Below, piece after piece: positions 1 through 11,187 of a DNA stretch of 64,000 nt (its first letter is position 1; the number at the start of each line of letters is the position of its first letter). The stretch is from contig CM067546.1 of the NCBI GenBank assembly GCA_034509755.1, positions 32,076,383-32,140,382 of the forward strand. The letters are read 5' to 3'. The stretch is from Anisodus tanguticus (lineage: Eukaryota > Streptophyta > Magnoliopsida > Solanales > Solanaceae). A program made the position numbers and the translations under genes. The notes beneath the pieces are model-generated. The model did no database searches. It was not told the origin of the DNA and saw nothing but the letters and a program-made list of their open reading frames with translations.

Positions 1-203
1 TTAAACACAGCATCATTGTTAGCTTGCCTAGGTCATTTTTTACTCACAGTAACACAACCTGTTTTGGCCGGAAGAATAGGCAAAATCGTTACAGAAATGT
101 TGTCAGGAGTGTTGTCACAACATCGCAGGCAACATTCTTATTTTCATAAGATGTTGTCCTGAGCATTTACAGATGTTGTCACAACATCCATCCAACATCA
201 ACA
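1..203 (-). repeat. Sirevirus-like LTR fragment, 5' end of LTR at 203
   Basis: This stretch resembles the 5' third of the Sirevirus LTRs at 2308-3225, 17040-17956 and 57203-58116. It shares the Ca/Ta-rich 'ggtcatt..tactcacagtaa' segment, the 'aggcaaaat' run, and the paired 'aatgttg..gtcacaaca' and 'ccaacatcaaca' ends. It is more diverged than those three are from one another. Its upper boundary at 203 falls exactly where the LTR terminus is expected, and what follows is MITE-like DNA rather than a polypurine tract. So this is a 5' LTR or solo LTR on the minus strand whose body lies left of the window. The family assignment comes from visual comparison only. Confidence 0.55.
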
Positions 204-341
204 TAAAGTAAATATTTAATAGAGATAGATTATAACTTAGACATAAATAAGGGTAAAGTGGGTCAAATACCTCTTCTAATTAATATTTCTTAAAGGCGCT
301 TAAAACAAAATAAAAGACAAATAATTTGGAATGGAGAGAGT
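204..341 (-). repeat. Stowaway-like MITE fragment
   Basis: Read on the minus strand, this segment matches the interior of the MITE at 35815-36095: the 'aagaaatattaatta' core, 'atttatgtctaagttataatct' and 'attaaatatttact' appear in the same order. Both terminal repeats are missing or degraded. The lower edge coincides with the end of the LTR fragment at 203, which suggests the LTR element inserted into this MITE. Confidence 0.55.
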
Positions 342-667
342 AGTTTATTTCTTGTAATCAGAAATATGCGATTATTATTGTTTGCCAAATTATATATGAG
401 GTTTCTATCTATGCACATGGGTGATAGCATATATCGAATGGGCTGAGATGATCAAGTTTGACTTAGAAATTAATCATATGTGAAAACTGCATTAATATAA
501 TGGAGAGAGTAGTTTATTTATTGTAATCAGAAATATGCGATTATTATTATTTGCCAAATTATATGAGGTTTCTATCTATGCACATGGGTGATAGCATATA
601 TCGAAAGGGCTGAGATGATCAAGTTTGACTTAGAAATTAATCACATGTGAAAACTGCATTAATATAA
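331..667. repeat. Tandem duplication, two copies of about 169 bp
   Basis: A unit starting 'atggagagagtagtttattt' and ending 'gaaaactgcattaatataa' occurs at 331-499 and again at 500-667. The copies are nearly identical, with a 2-base indel and a few substitutions. The near identity points to a fairly recent local duplication. No coding frame runs through it. Confidence 0.9.
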
Positions 668-671
668 TTCA

Positions 672-1158
672 CTCCCTTTATTCTATAATAAGTAGTATTT
701 TTAGCTTATGTATACCTATTAAAAAATTATTCATTTTATAAAATTATACTCTCTTCGTTTCAATTTATATGATGTAATTTGACTCGACACGAAGTTTAAG
801 ATATAAAGACTTTTAAATCTTGTGGTCTAAAACAAACCAAATATATTTGTGTGGTTATAGATCATCTCGTTAAGCGTAAAAGATAAAATTTAAAGTTAAA
901 TTATTGTCAAATAAAGAATGTGTCATTCTTTTTAAACTAACTAACAAGGAAAGTGTGTCATTGGGACAGAGGGAGTAAGTGTTTTACTAACTTACCCGTA
1001 ATTAATGTCTAGAAAAAAAATTCTTAATGATTCATGATTATGTAAACAAGAGATAATTTGGGAAGAATAAAGACAATTTCTTCTTAAAGTCCTAAAATAC
1101 CACTAATTTTGAAATAAAATAAAAATTTTAAAACACAACTTATTATAAAACGGAGAGA
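672..1158. mobile_element. Outer Stowaway-like MITE, interrupted
   Basis: The terminal inverted repeats are imperfect: CTCCCTTTATTCTATAATAAG at the left and its counterpart CTCTCCGTTTTATAATAAG read back from the right end near 1158. The interior is AT-rich and non-coding. A second MITE (749-975) sits inside it, so the original element was about 260 bp. The Stowaway type is inferred from the CTCCCT-like ends. Confidence 0.6.
749..975. mobile_element. Inner Stowaway-like MITE with TA target duplication
   Basis: The left end CTCTCTTCGTTTCAATTTAT and the right end read backwards (CTCCCTCTGTCCCAATGACA) form imperfect terminal inverted repeats. TA dinucleotides flank both ends (747-748 and 976-977). 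It is about 227 bp and non-coding, typical of Stowaway elements. It lies inside the MITE at 672-1158. Confidence 0.75.
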
Positions 1159-2307
1159 ATAGCTAGTTTATCCTGAGATGTTGTTGGGTTTACTAATATT
1201 TTAGTCTATCCGTAATTACATATGCAACATTTTGTATCAAACAAAATCGTCTTACTCAATACTTGTCTTATACTATCCCTCGATATTTGTTCTACTTCTA
1301 CCTGCATTGGCATTAATAGGGGTGAACAAACCAAACCGCAAATCGCACTAAATCAACAAATCGAGTTAAATCAGAAAAAAATCCGATTATTGATTAGCTT
1401 GATTTGGTTTGGTATTTAAAAATAAAACTCGATTATTAATGATTTGGTTTGGTGTTAATTAGAAAAAAGTCAACCTAAGACCAAATCAACCTGACATCAT
1501 ATATATATTTATATATAGATATACTATATATTTAAAATTATTTTATATATAAAAATACTATAATAGTATAATTTATATATTTTCTTTATAGCTTTTATTT
1601 TTTGACATTAGATTTTGGGCTTACAATTTAACCCACTGCCCCATAAATGTCATTAAGGTAAAAAAAGTCCAAACCAAACTAATTTATACCTGGGTATTGG
1701 TTCCAAGTAGTAATTTGTATCTTGGAGAGAAACAAATCCTCCAGTCGCACCTCGTTTTAATTCAAGTTTAGTTCGTCCTAACTTAGTTTAAGGTCGAGTC
1801 AACTCATCTTTATTTGGGGTAAGTTTGCGTCATATTTTAATATGTTAACAACTTGAATGTGATAACTAGTTAACTGCAATTGATTTTAGGAACTTGAGCA
1901 ACAAAAAGGAAGCTCAATGTGTGGTTTTGTGTTAATCAGCAAGTTTTAATATGCTGTTGCCAAAGAAATCCCATGATACATGATTGTCTTTTAACACCAG
2001 TTATTTTTAAGAGCTGTTATGGTATTTCCTTTGGAAGTATTCTCTCAAAAACCTTATTGCAAGGAACTGATGTGTCCTATTGCTGCTTATTGTTAGATGA
2101 CTCACATGGAATCATAAAACAACCCGAAAAACCCGAAGTTGAAAAATCCGACTGTTATAAGTTTGATTTGATTTATAAATATAAAACCTGACACCTTTGG
2201 TTTGGTTTGGTTTAAGAAAAAACTAAACCAACCCGACCTAACTCCTAGGCATTATTAATTAAAACGGTGCACATTTGGAATCTTTTCTGTGGTACCAATT
2301 TATGTAT
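1159..2307. other. Gene-free stretch with diverged AAACC-type repeat
   Basis: No credible gene is visible. Runs rich in 'aaccaaacc', 'ggtttggtttggt' and 'aaacaacccgaaaaaccc' occur at about 1319-1480 and 2120-2250. They resemble the two ends of a common plant dispersed repeat built from AACCGAACC-like motifs, with unrelated DNA between them. Short open frames at 1222-1419 and 1919-2191 match nothing I know. An AT-rich tract lies at 1500-1570. Confidence 0.4.
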
Positions 2308-3225
2308 TGATAGGTCAAAGTATGCTATGGAACAATAAAAACAAACTAGAAATAAAATCGAATGCCAATCAGTTCCAAATGTCAGCGACAATGTCGTCTG
2401 ATACAAGTGACAACAGTTCGATAAAACAGAAAAACCTTTGAAGAGTAAATTGCAGCGGAAATAGTAAAGAACACAAAAGTTTAATATTTACATAACCTAT
2501 GACGGCCAATGACTGAAAGTATTGAATATATTTATATACAATTGAATAAATTCCTTCTTTTACAATTTTACAATACAAAATAGAAAGGAATTAAAATGTT
2601 GAAGTCGCAGATGACTTCTGCCTGAAAAATCTACCTAAATAGACATATACAACATCTTATTATAATTGCTTCAATACATAACAAATCTAGAATCTTAGCA
2701 GCAATTATAATGTTTGGCAGAATGTTGTCGACACGCTCAGGCAACACTTGCGATCCAGTTTTCTGAGATGAATTCTCGAGAGCTCTCTTGATATTTTTGC
2801 AATCTGTTTCTGGATATCGATTCACTCTTGTAGCATCTCTATTTATAGTAGAGAGTCTTCCTTGAAAAGCTTATCGATTGGTTGTAGAGGTTAAGGGAAA
2901 GATGGGCAACTGGTAAGGTTTGTTGGAGAAGATCATGGAGCAAAATCCTCTAACTTCTTGGACTTGTTCCCCAAGCATAGCAACGACTTTGGCTTGTTCT
3001 TCCCACGTTTTTCATCAGCTCCTATTTACCTTGCCAAGTCACTTTTGCTTCGTAGTAAAATTCCCACGAATATTGCTTCATTCCGTGAAGTAAGGCAAAA
3101 TTGTTTGTCATAAAAATGTTGGTCCGAATGTTGTGACATTTGTTCCAACATTTCTTAACTTCAACTTAGTACAAAAAAAACAATATGTTGGGAAAAATGT
3201 CACAACACCAAACCCAACATTAACA
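2308..3225 (-). repeat. 3' LTR of Sirevirus copy A (918 bp)
   Basis: The boundaries come from aligning by eye with the LTRs at 17040-17956 and 57203-58116. On the minus strand the LTR starts TGTTAATGTTGGG right after a purine tract and ends near 2308, where the expected terminal CA is altered (tgata on the plus strand in place of tgtag). It contains a TATA-like box at 2840-2847. Its length agrees with 917 and 914 bp for the other two copies. Confidence 0.85.
2840..2847 (-). promoter_or_regulatory. TATA box in LTR A
   Basis: TATAAATA on the minus strand, inside CTATAAATAGAG. The same motif lies at the same place in LTR B (17583-17590) and LTR C (57567-57574). It is the likely U3 promoter of the retroelement. 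Confidence 0.7.
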
Positions 3226-3782
3226 TTCTCCCCATTTTTTGCCTTTCTTCACAAAACCTATTCTAATCTGTGTGAATGACTTACGACAATGTCATAGATT
3301 TTGTTCCAACATCTATGATTACAATTATGCTCCCCCTTAACATGTGATGGCATACAAACAAAACATATGTACACCATTCTTATAGGATTAGAAGAATAAG
3401 AAAATTTAGCATACATACACATAGTCCCTATATACACAAACCAAAATAGAGATAAACCATTGTCAAAAAAAAAATCCATATCAACATCAATCCATCAAAA
3501 CATATATGAACCCTTTATAACTCAGCAACATTCTTGATCTTCTTTCTTGCTCATCACATAGCAGTAGCAGCTTCCAGCAACTTTCTACTTCTGTATAACG
3601 ACTTTAGTTTTAGCTCTTAGCCTCTAACCTTCTTCCTTAGCTCCCCCTGCATAACACTTCCTCTGATCAACATTCCTTCTGCATCAGCACTTCCTCTGCT
3701 CAGCATTCTAAAAGCACTTCATTTGCTCAACATTCTTCCTGCATCAGCACTTCCTCTGCTTAGCATTCTTTCCCCCTTTTTG
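3226..3782 (-). other. Polypurine-tract cluster before 3' LTR of copy A
   Basis: On the minus strand the last 15 bases before the LTR are AAAAAATGGGGAGAA, a good polypurine tract for plus-strand priming. Further purine runs of the AAGGGGGAGC / CAGGGGGAGC / AAAAAGGGGGAAAG kind occur near 3328, 3641 and 3770. Between 3653 and 3770 a unit of the 'cacttcctctgctcaacattc' kind is repeated four times. Sireviruses are known to carry multiple purine tracts upstream of the 3' LTR, so this supports the lineage call. No convincing ORF lies here. Confidence 0.7.
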
Positions 3783-3898
3783 TGAAGAAAGCATCATCAT
3801 AAGATGGTCTGTGGCTTGAATCAAGGAACCCTTCATAGCATCAACATCAGTGATTTGGTGGTTTATTTTTTCTATTTGATTCACAATCCATTCAGTGG

Positions 3899-5488
3899 TC
3901 AGTGGAGACTGTCTCGGACCAGTATTGCCAGGAATGTTGGTGACATTCCTGTCAACATCTTCACTACTCCTTCAATTTTCCAGGGTAGATCAATGACTCT
4001 GTCTTTACTCTTCAAAACTGCTTTGTTGACTGTGTACAATTCTGGAGCCTTCCCTAATGTGTCCTCTTTCTTAGGCTTAAAACCTTGTGTAGTTAAAACT
4101 TTGCATATAAGAGAGGAAAAATGGAGGATTGAGGTTGATTCTTTTTGTGCCAAGTTGGAAACTTGATGGAAGATCATTTTTCCCAGATCAACTCTCAATC
4201 CTTTTCCAATTCTGTACAGTATGGTGGCTTGTTCTGTAGTTAAAATTGACTCATTCATAGAAGGGAGCCAATTGTGTATAGCAATTTTGTGTAGAGTAGC
4301 AAACAAGCCTGTGAATTTAGAGGTTGGACATCTAGAGATCCACTTATGGATTATTCCTCCTGTGAGGTACTCAATTACGTCATCTCTATTATCTATAGCA
4401 AGGTCTGCTTCTCCAACATTCTCCTCAACATTAAATTTCATACATTGGTTTATAACAGCAGGTGTGAAAGAATATACTATGTTATGGAGATATACCTTCC
4501 CAAATTTCTTTGAGGAGGTATCTTCTATGGTAGGGCTCAAATTAGCATAGAACAACCTGACTATTTTATCAACATATGGTCCTTTCTCAGTAACAGATCT
4601 TAGGAGCTATCTTTCTTTTAAAAATTCTACCAAGCCATATTTTGAACAAGAGGCAATGTCCAATACTTTTTCAGACCTAATGACTCTGTTTCTGTACCAT
4701 TTACAACTATCAGAATTAGCTTTAGAATAGAATTCGTCTGAGTAGATAGATACCTCACTGTCAGAATTTGATATGGTTTTGTTGGAGGAAGTTGGTGTTG
4801 GTGTCCCTTCTGCAGTTAACTGAGATGGTGACTGAGATATTGTAGCATCTGGGGCAACATTTGAAGCAACACTTGTCCTTGTAGTCTTGGGAGCTCTCTT
4901 TTGGAAAAATTGTTTCAAGGGGGTTTCATCAGGGATTTCTTCTACTTGAGACTCACTTGCCTGTACTGAAGATGATGGTTCTTCATCAATTGTGAAAACG
5001 GAGTCTGTACTTTCACTCCCAGTGCTTGAGTACGCGGGTATAGATTTTTCACATTTAGTCATTTTGCTACTCGAATCTTCTTGGACTGCTTTCTCGAACA
5101 CTCTACTTGATCGGCGAGTAGGAAAGGTAGATGATCTGGGCCTTTTACCCAAAGTTGTAAAATCAGCAGTTTCATCTACATCTATGTGGTTGTTGTTGTT
5201 TTCAGGATAGCTAATGTCTAAAGGTTCATCAAACTCTTTAAACACTAACGTCATAGACAAATCCTCTAGGATGTTTGAGGCTGAATATTGGCCTGGTTGC
5301 TGAGATTCAAAATGCTTGGAAGATGTAGTGTTTATTGGAGGGCTTGTACTCATAGGGGTGTTGGATGAAATGTTGGCTGACATGGGTGTTGACATTGGGG
5401 AGGTATCCATTGGTGAAGTTTGAGGAGAGGATTTTGAGGGTTTAGGGTTTTTGATTGACGATGGGGTTTGAAATGAAAAAGGTTCCAT
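3899..5488 (-). pseudogene. Sirevirus envelope-like ORF, one in-frame stop
   Basis: This is the third ORF of copy A, downstream of pol and 888 bp beyond its end. The frame runs from a Met at 5488 to 3899 and is broken only by a TAG at 4607-4609, the two parts being in the same frame (about 530 codons in all). The N-terminal third is Ser/Thr/Pro-rich with repeated SPM/TPM motifs. The C-terminal part contains KFGKVYLHNIVYSFTPAVIN and resembles the conserved domain of Solanaceae 'envelope-like' or 'putative plant transposon' proteins. I see no signal peptide or clear membrane segment. Past the stop at 3899 a helix-like stretch (WIVNQIEKINHQI) continues in another frame, so a frameshift may have trimmed the end. 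Confidence 0.75.
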
Positions 5489-6375
5489 CGGTTAGGTAGG
5501 GATTTTACCGAGGTTGTGATGTGATTTTTCTCTTTTTTTTTATTTTTTGTTTAGGAAAAATCTAGGATGGTAAAAAGAAAAACAAATGAAGTGAATATTT
5601 ATATCCTTGGCAAGTCTTTTAAAACAGTAAGAATTCCTTAATTTTAGGTGTTTGATATTTGCTCAATAACTTACACCTAAAATTTTGGGATAAAAAAATA
5701 AACATCACAGTAAGAATTTAATTTAACCTTATCATTTTAAAGTTTGAAATTCCTATAAAACAAAGCATAAAAATAGGGAGAAAAAATTGATTTTTCTGGA
5801 ATCAGTTAAGAACAACATTCCAACAAATATCATAATCTGAAAATGTCAACAACAATGTTGGCAACATTTTGGACAACACAAGTATTATGATCCCGCATGA
5901 ACTTTTTATTTTGGCAACAAATCAAGGCACGTTTTACATGTATTTTTATGAGTTTAACCACTGGAGCAATGTAACATTTTTTCATTGTGTCCTTGGTCTA
6001 ATCATAAAATACATACAAAATTATTTTTCGTGTCAAAAATAAGAATACTTATTTAGTATTCTCAAAATTTCTTTTGAAGCACTTGATACTCCTATAGAAT
6101 AGGAACGATATCTTTTCAAGGGATTTGCCCATTTTGCTCAGTTGCCAAAAATTTGTAAAGGCTTTGCCTTATTTTGATACTCATTTTTTATGATATCTAA
6201 TATCATTGCAGAGAACGGTATCACTTTGGAATCATGTTCTTATTGAAGGATCATGCTTGTGTGTCCAAAATTAATGCACTATACAACAACAATAATCAGT
6301 TTATGATATTACATAAGTAAATGTCACCTGAAATGTTGGACAATGTTTCAGCTGACATTCACTAAAAATGTCTTT
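5489..6375 (-). other. Non-coding pol-env spacer of copy A
   Basis: About 890 bp separate the end of RNase H from the env-like start. The same spacer is present after pol in copy C (63171-64000) and, truncated, in copy B (11198-11941). It has no long ORF. The length excludes simple stop-codon readthrough from pol to env in this family. It holds a conserved TATA-like box close to env. Confidence 0.7.
5596..5603 (-). promoter_or_regulatory. TATA-like box ahead of env-like ORF (copy A)
   Basis: TATAAATA, extended to TATAAATATTC, lies about 110 bp upstream of the env-like start codon on the minus strand. Copy C carries the same TATAAATATTC at 63953-63963 in the same place. Conservation between diverged copies suggests a function such as an internal promoter. 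This is inference; AT-rich spacers give TATA-like strings by chance. Confidence 0.45.
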
Positions 6376-7035
6376 TTAGAGATTACAAAGGCCAAGAGAT
6401 TTCATCAAACTAGAAAATATCTCATGGTCTAAAGCTTTTGTAAAAATATCAGCTAGTTGATGAATAGTGTCAACATGTTCAATTTTGACTAGCTGTTTTT
6501 CAACTAAATCTCTTAAAAAGTGATGTCTTATATCAATATGTTTTGTGCGTGAGTGGTGAACTGGATTTTTAGAAATATTTATAGCTCTCAAATTATCACA
6601 GTACAAAACTAAGATGTTACTTGTAAAACCATAGTTGTCTAACATATGTCATAGCCATATTAGTTGTGAGCAACAACTTCCAGCTGCTAAATATTCAGAT
6701 TCAGTAGTTGAAAGTGAGACACATTTTTGTTTACGACTATGCAAAGAAACAGGATTATTGCCAAGATAAAAACATTCTCCACTTGTACTCTTCCTATCAT
6801 CCACATTACCAGCCTAATCCGAGTCACTATACCCTATTAAATTAGGATTAGTGTCTTTGAAATACCAAATTTCCAACTCACATGTGCCGGCAACATATCT
6901 AATGATACGTTTTACGACATTTAAATGAGAAATTTTGGGACAGGCTTGAAAACGGGCACAAACACAAATACTAAACATAATATCTGGGCGACTAGCAGTG
7001 AGATAAAAAAGGCTACCAATCATAGATCGATACAA
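6376..7035 (-). pseudogene. RNase H region of copy A
   Basis: The two open pieces (7035-6814 and 6645-6376) carry the usual copia RNase H landmarks: MYRSMIGSLFYLTASRPDI, the CDN of LYCDNLRAINISKNP, RTKHIDIRHHFLRD and the closing ADIFTKALD. The pieces are separated by stops, including one after YSDSD, where the expected first catalytic block DSDWAGD is interrupted. The domain would degrade the RNA strand during reverse transcription. It ends with LGLCNL, the same C terminus as copies B and C. Confidence 0.85.
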
Positions 7036-7080
7036 TGTTGGGTCGACATTTTCACCAACATTATCCTTCCATATCTTCTA

Positions 7081-7968
7081 CTAAGATCCCATTGGAGTTT
7101 TCATCTGTTTAGCATTTTCCAACCCAAACCTCTTGACTAGATTCTTGACATATTTGCTCTGGGAGATGAAGATTCCATCTTCACTTTGCTTAATCTGCAA
7201 GCCTAAGAAAAACGCTAGTTCCCCAATCATGCTCATCTCAAATGTCGATGACATAGATTCAACAAATGACTTTAGATATGACTGTGAGGTCGAGCCAAAG
7301 ACTATGTCATCCACGTAGATTTGAGCAATAATAATATCTATACCGTGACGTTTAATGAATAAAGTACGATCATCTTCACCACGGTTAAAACCAAATTCAA
7401 GAAGAAAGTTCATTAAACAACCATACCATGCACGAGGAGCTTGTTTCAATCCATATAAAGACTTTTTGAGCTTGTACACATACTGTGGATGGTGAGGATC
7501 TTCAAATCCTTTTGGTTGTTCAACATAGACTTCCTTATCTAGATAACCATTTAAGAATGCACTTTTTACGTCCATTTGGTGTAAAGTAAATTTTAGAAAG
7601 CAGGCAATGGCAAGAAGAAGTCTAATTGATTCAATTCTAGCCACAAGTGCAAAGGTTTCGTCATAATCAATTCCTTCAACCTGAGTATAGCCTTGTGTAA
7701 CTAGACGAGCTTTGTTTCTAACAACAGTTCCCGATTTATCTGATTTATTTTTAAAAATCCACTTAGTTCCAATTACATTTGTATTACTTGGACGTAGAAC
7801 TAAGTCCCAGACTTCATTTTGAGAGAATTGTTCAAGCTCTTCTTGCATTGCTTGAATCCAAAAATCATCTTTAAGTGCTTCTAAAACATTTTTTGGTTCT
7901 ATAGTTGATATAAAATAAGAAAGACTAACCTTTTGATATATGGTAGACATACACACATACCTTATCAT
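7081..7968 (-). pseudogene. Reverse transcriptase of copy A
   Basis: A single open frame of 295 codons holds almost the whole copia RT: the N-terminal WIQAMQEELEQFSQNEVWDL, KWIFKNK, the first catalytic Asp in HQMDVKSAFLNGYLDKEVYV, LYGLKQAPRAWY, and the YVDD catalytic box in QIYVDDIVFGST. The frame stops before the RNase H region, so pol is broken here although the RT domain itself looks intact. It is the best-preserved RT of the three Sirevirus copies. Confidence 0.9.
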
Positions 7969-8058
7969 GTCTCTGTAATTTAGTGGTTCTTTCCCTCTTG
8001 ATCTAATTCCCTCAAAAACTCTCCCTGATGATTATTCCTAATCCTTGATGAGGGGTCT

Positions 8059-9102
8059 TCAAACATGATCTAGTAATTCAATATTTGACTCATCATCCGC
8101 ACCCTCTGTGGTCTCTGGTTCAGGTTTAGATGTTGCTCCTGGTGTGGTAACATTTGGGGAAATATCTGGTTCTTCAACAATCTGCACATTTTCCACTGAA
8201 ACTATAATGTTATTTTCAGTTGTATTTCCTATAAGATCAAAAAAATCATCAAAAATAATATTTACAGACTCTTGTACAATTTTGGTCCTTAGATTGTACA
8301 CTCGATAAGCATGACTATTTTGGGAATATCCAACAAAAATTCCTTTGTCACTCTTAGAGTCAAACATTGCCAAATGATCTCTATCATTTAAAATGTAACA
8401 AATACACCCAAAAACATGAAAGTAATGCAAATTAGGTTTCTTTCCATCTATAATCTCATAGGGTGTCATATTTGTTCCAAGCCTTAAATAGACTCTATTA
8501 GTAATGTGACAAGCAGTATTTAAGGCTTCCGCCAAAAAATGTTTTGACAATTTTTTAGAACAAATCATTACTCTAGCCATTTCTTGCAATGTTCTATTCT
8601 TCCTTTCTGCTATCCCATTATGTTGAGGAGTTTTGGGAGCGAAAAACAAATGGAAAATTTCCTTTTTCTCACAATTTTTTGTGAAGGAGTTGTTTTCAAA
8701 TTATTTTCCATGGTCGGATCTAATTCGAAAAATAGGAGAATAGAACAAGTTCCTAATTCTAGAGTGCAAAATTTTAAACATGTCAAAAGTTTGTGATTTT
8801 TCTTTCAAAAAGTATATCCATGAATATATAGAAAAAACATCTACTATCACATAGGAATACCTTATGCCTCATAGGCTGCCTACTTCAATTAGACTCATTA
8901 GATTCATATGCAGTAATTGAAAACAGTGAGACATACCTGAATGTTGTCCGTTGTGTTGGACAATATTATGAAAGACACGGGTTTGTTTAACTTTCAGACA
9001 ATTTTCACAAACAATTTTACCTTTATGGCTATGATTGGGTAAGCCTCTAACTGCTTCGTATGAGAACAATTTTTCTAAATTGCGGTAGTTGACATGCCCC
9101 AA
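8059..9102 (-). pseudogene. Integrase of copy A, frameshifted
   Basis: The piece at 9102-8869 is the HHCC zinc-binding part (MGHVNYRNLEKLF... with the CENCLK cysteine pair). The piece at 8649-8059 begins just before the third catalytic residue (Glu in NGIAERKNRTLQEMARVM) and runs into the integrase C-terminal block (RIFVGYSQNSHAYRVYN-like) and the Thr/Pro-rich linker to RT. Between them (8650-8868) stops and frameshifts destroy the first part of the DDE core, so no active integrase can come from this copy. Confidence 0.85.
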
Positions 9103-9111
9103 CTTTTGATG

Positions 9112-9558
9112 TCATAGTGTTGTGTCATCGATCTTGACATTATTGCATGTTTCTTGTCTTGCAACAAGATAGCAATTATCACATGTTCTAGTACATGTCA
9201 TGACACATTCATTAGCTTCATTCGTAACTTTACAGGCATTCTTATTAAACTTTACCTCAAGATTGTCATCACACAGTTGACTAATACTAATCAAATTAGC
9301 CATTAAACCCTCAACGTGTAAGACATTTCTTAAAGCTGGAAATCCAAGAACATCCAAGATCCCTTTTCCAATTATTTTGCTTTTACTACCACCTTCATAA
9401 GTTACGTTACCTCCATTGAATGACTCATAGTTCTTTAGAAACTCATGTGTACCTGTCATGTGGCGAAAACATCCACTATCAAAGTACCAAGAACCTGAAA
9501 TGTTAGTTCTTAATACATGTATAGCAACTTTACATGTTACATCCTTTTTGGAACCCAA
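9112..9558 (-). pseudogene. Aspartic protease of copy A
   Basis: This 148-codon open frame carries SWYFDSGCFRHMTGT, with DSG as the catalytic Asp motif, followed by GGSKSKIIGKG and LRNVLHVEGLMANLISISQLCD, the standard copia pattern. It overlaps the end of the preceding gag piece in another frame. The protease would cut the gag-pol polyprotein. The frame ends just before the integrase zinc domain. Confidence 0.85.
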
Positions 9559-11187
9559 ACTCTCTTAAAACATTTTTTACCTTTCGACTCAGAAATGTTG
9601 CTTCGAATATTATCCGAAATGTTGGACAACCTTTTAGGCAACATTTTTCTCACATAATCTTGAAGTTTGAAACAATATGGTTTTAAGTGTCCAGGGGAGT
9701 TACAGTGATGACATACAAACTTCAAATTCATTGACATTTATGAGAACCTATTATTTATTCCTTTTTCTTTTACAAGGCATATTTTCTCATTTTTGTCAAA
9801 CAGACTAGAGCATATAGTTTTGAGAGAGTTTTCGTACTCAATACTTGCATGTGATGGTTTACTAAAGTGGAGTATCTCATTCAACTTTGAAGTCCCGGTG
9901 TTGAATTTGCGGAATGTTGCTTCGGCTAGATCCAATTTTGCACTAATCTTACTAAATTTTGTATCCTTTTTGGTAAGTACAACCTCTAATCGGGTTATTG
10001 TGCCTTTTAGATCTTCATTCTCATGAGTTAAAGATTTTACCTTTTTGTCAAGTTGTTTGGATTCTATGATTAATGCTTTACAAATACTTTGTAATTCATT
10101 AATCATGTCATCTTTGCATTCAACTTGATTCATACACTCAGCCTCACCACTTGAAATAAAACCACTAAAGCAATTAACATCAGGATAGTTAAAGCATATG
10201 TACCTCTCGGATGTTGCTGGGTGCAGATGTTGCTTGAAATGTCATGACATCTAAGGAAACATTACAGATGACATCTTCATTATCAGACAGAGACTGTTCA
10301 TAAATAGTGGCCAGCATTGCTTGTGATTCGACTTCTTGATCTCCTTCTTCTGCTTCGTCGTCACTAAGCGAGACCCACAGATTCTTACCAAATTTTCTAA
10401 GAGTGTTTGCACATTCATTAGCATAATGACCCCAACCTGAGCATGCATGACATTGTACAGACTCGAGTTGTTTGGGATCAAATTTGGTACGATCTGAATT
10501 GGTTCCTCTTAGTAGACTTCCTTTTTGAGTACTTGGAAAGAACTTGGTGGGCTTTTGATTGAAGCCTTGGTTTTGATGTTGTTTAGATTTAGATTGATTT
10601 CTCTCATTGTTGAACTTCCTCACCATCGAATTGTATTTTCGAGTGAGTAAGGCAACATTAACACCTTCACCAATTTCTTCAAGATTCTTATCCTCTCATT
10701 CGGTTTGATTCTCCGTGGATTGAACTTGAAGTGCCACATTCTTGCTTTTATATATTTCCCTTTGATTCTCAATGTTCATCTCATAGGTTTTGAGAATGCT
10801 CATTAAGGTCCATTGTGGCAAGATTGTGAGCTTCTTCAATGACACAAATCTTTAAATTGAACTTTTCAGGAAGAGAACGGAAAGCCTTTCAACAAGTTGA
10901 GTGTTAGCTAAAGGTTCACCAAGCACTTGACATTCATTTGAGATGTCAATAAACTTTTTAAAATAAGATTTAATATTATCCGCTTCTTCCATCCTTAACT
11001 GTTCATATTCGCTCATGAGCATGCGTAGCTTTGTTTGACGAACACTTGAGTTACCTTCACAATGAATTTGTAAAGTATCCTATGCATCCTTAGCCGTGGG
11101 GTAGTTTTGAATGAGCTTGAACATGCATAGATCAACCCATCCAAAAATTTCATTTAAGGCCTTTTAATTAAAGCTAGCATTATTGGT
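9537..11187 (-). pseudogene. gag of copy A, 5'-truncated
   Basis: The region reads, in several frames, UBN2-type capsid sequence (LRMLMSEYEQLRMEEADN... around 11000), a first CCHC knuckle CHACSGWGHYANEC (10411-10452), an acidic stretch, a coiled coil (LIIESKQLDKKVKSLTHENEDLK and so on, 10133-9738), the TGTSKLNEIL block, and a second CCHC knuckle CHHCNSPGHLKPYC (about 9673-9714). Two knuckles flanking a coiled coil match Sirevirus gag. The first 75 or so codons found in copy C are absent because of the fusion junction at 11188-11197. Several stops interrupt it. Confidence 0.85.

Noticed and set aside
1919..2191. 90-codon open frame on the plus strand
   Set aside because: No recognisable domain, it lies in repeat-rich DNA, and its end is built from AACCCGAAAAACCC-type repeat sequence.
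4221..4550. Plus-strand open frame opposite the env-like ORF
   Set aside because: It is the mirror of a conserved minus-strand coding frame and has no domain of its own.
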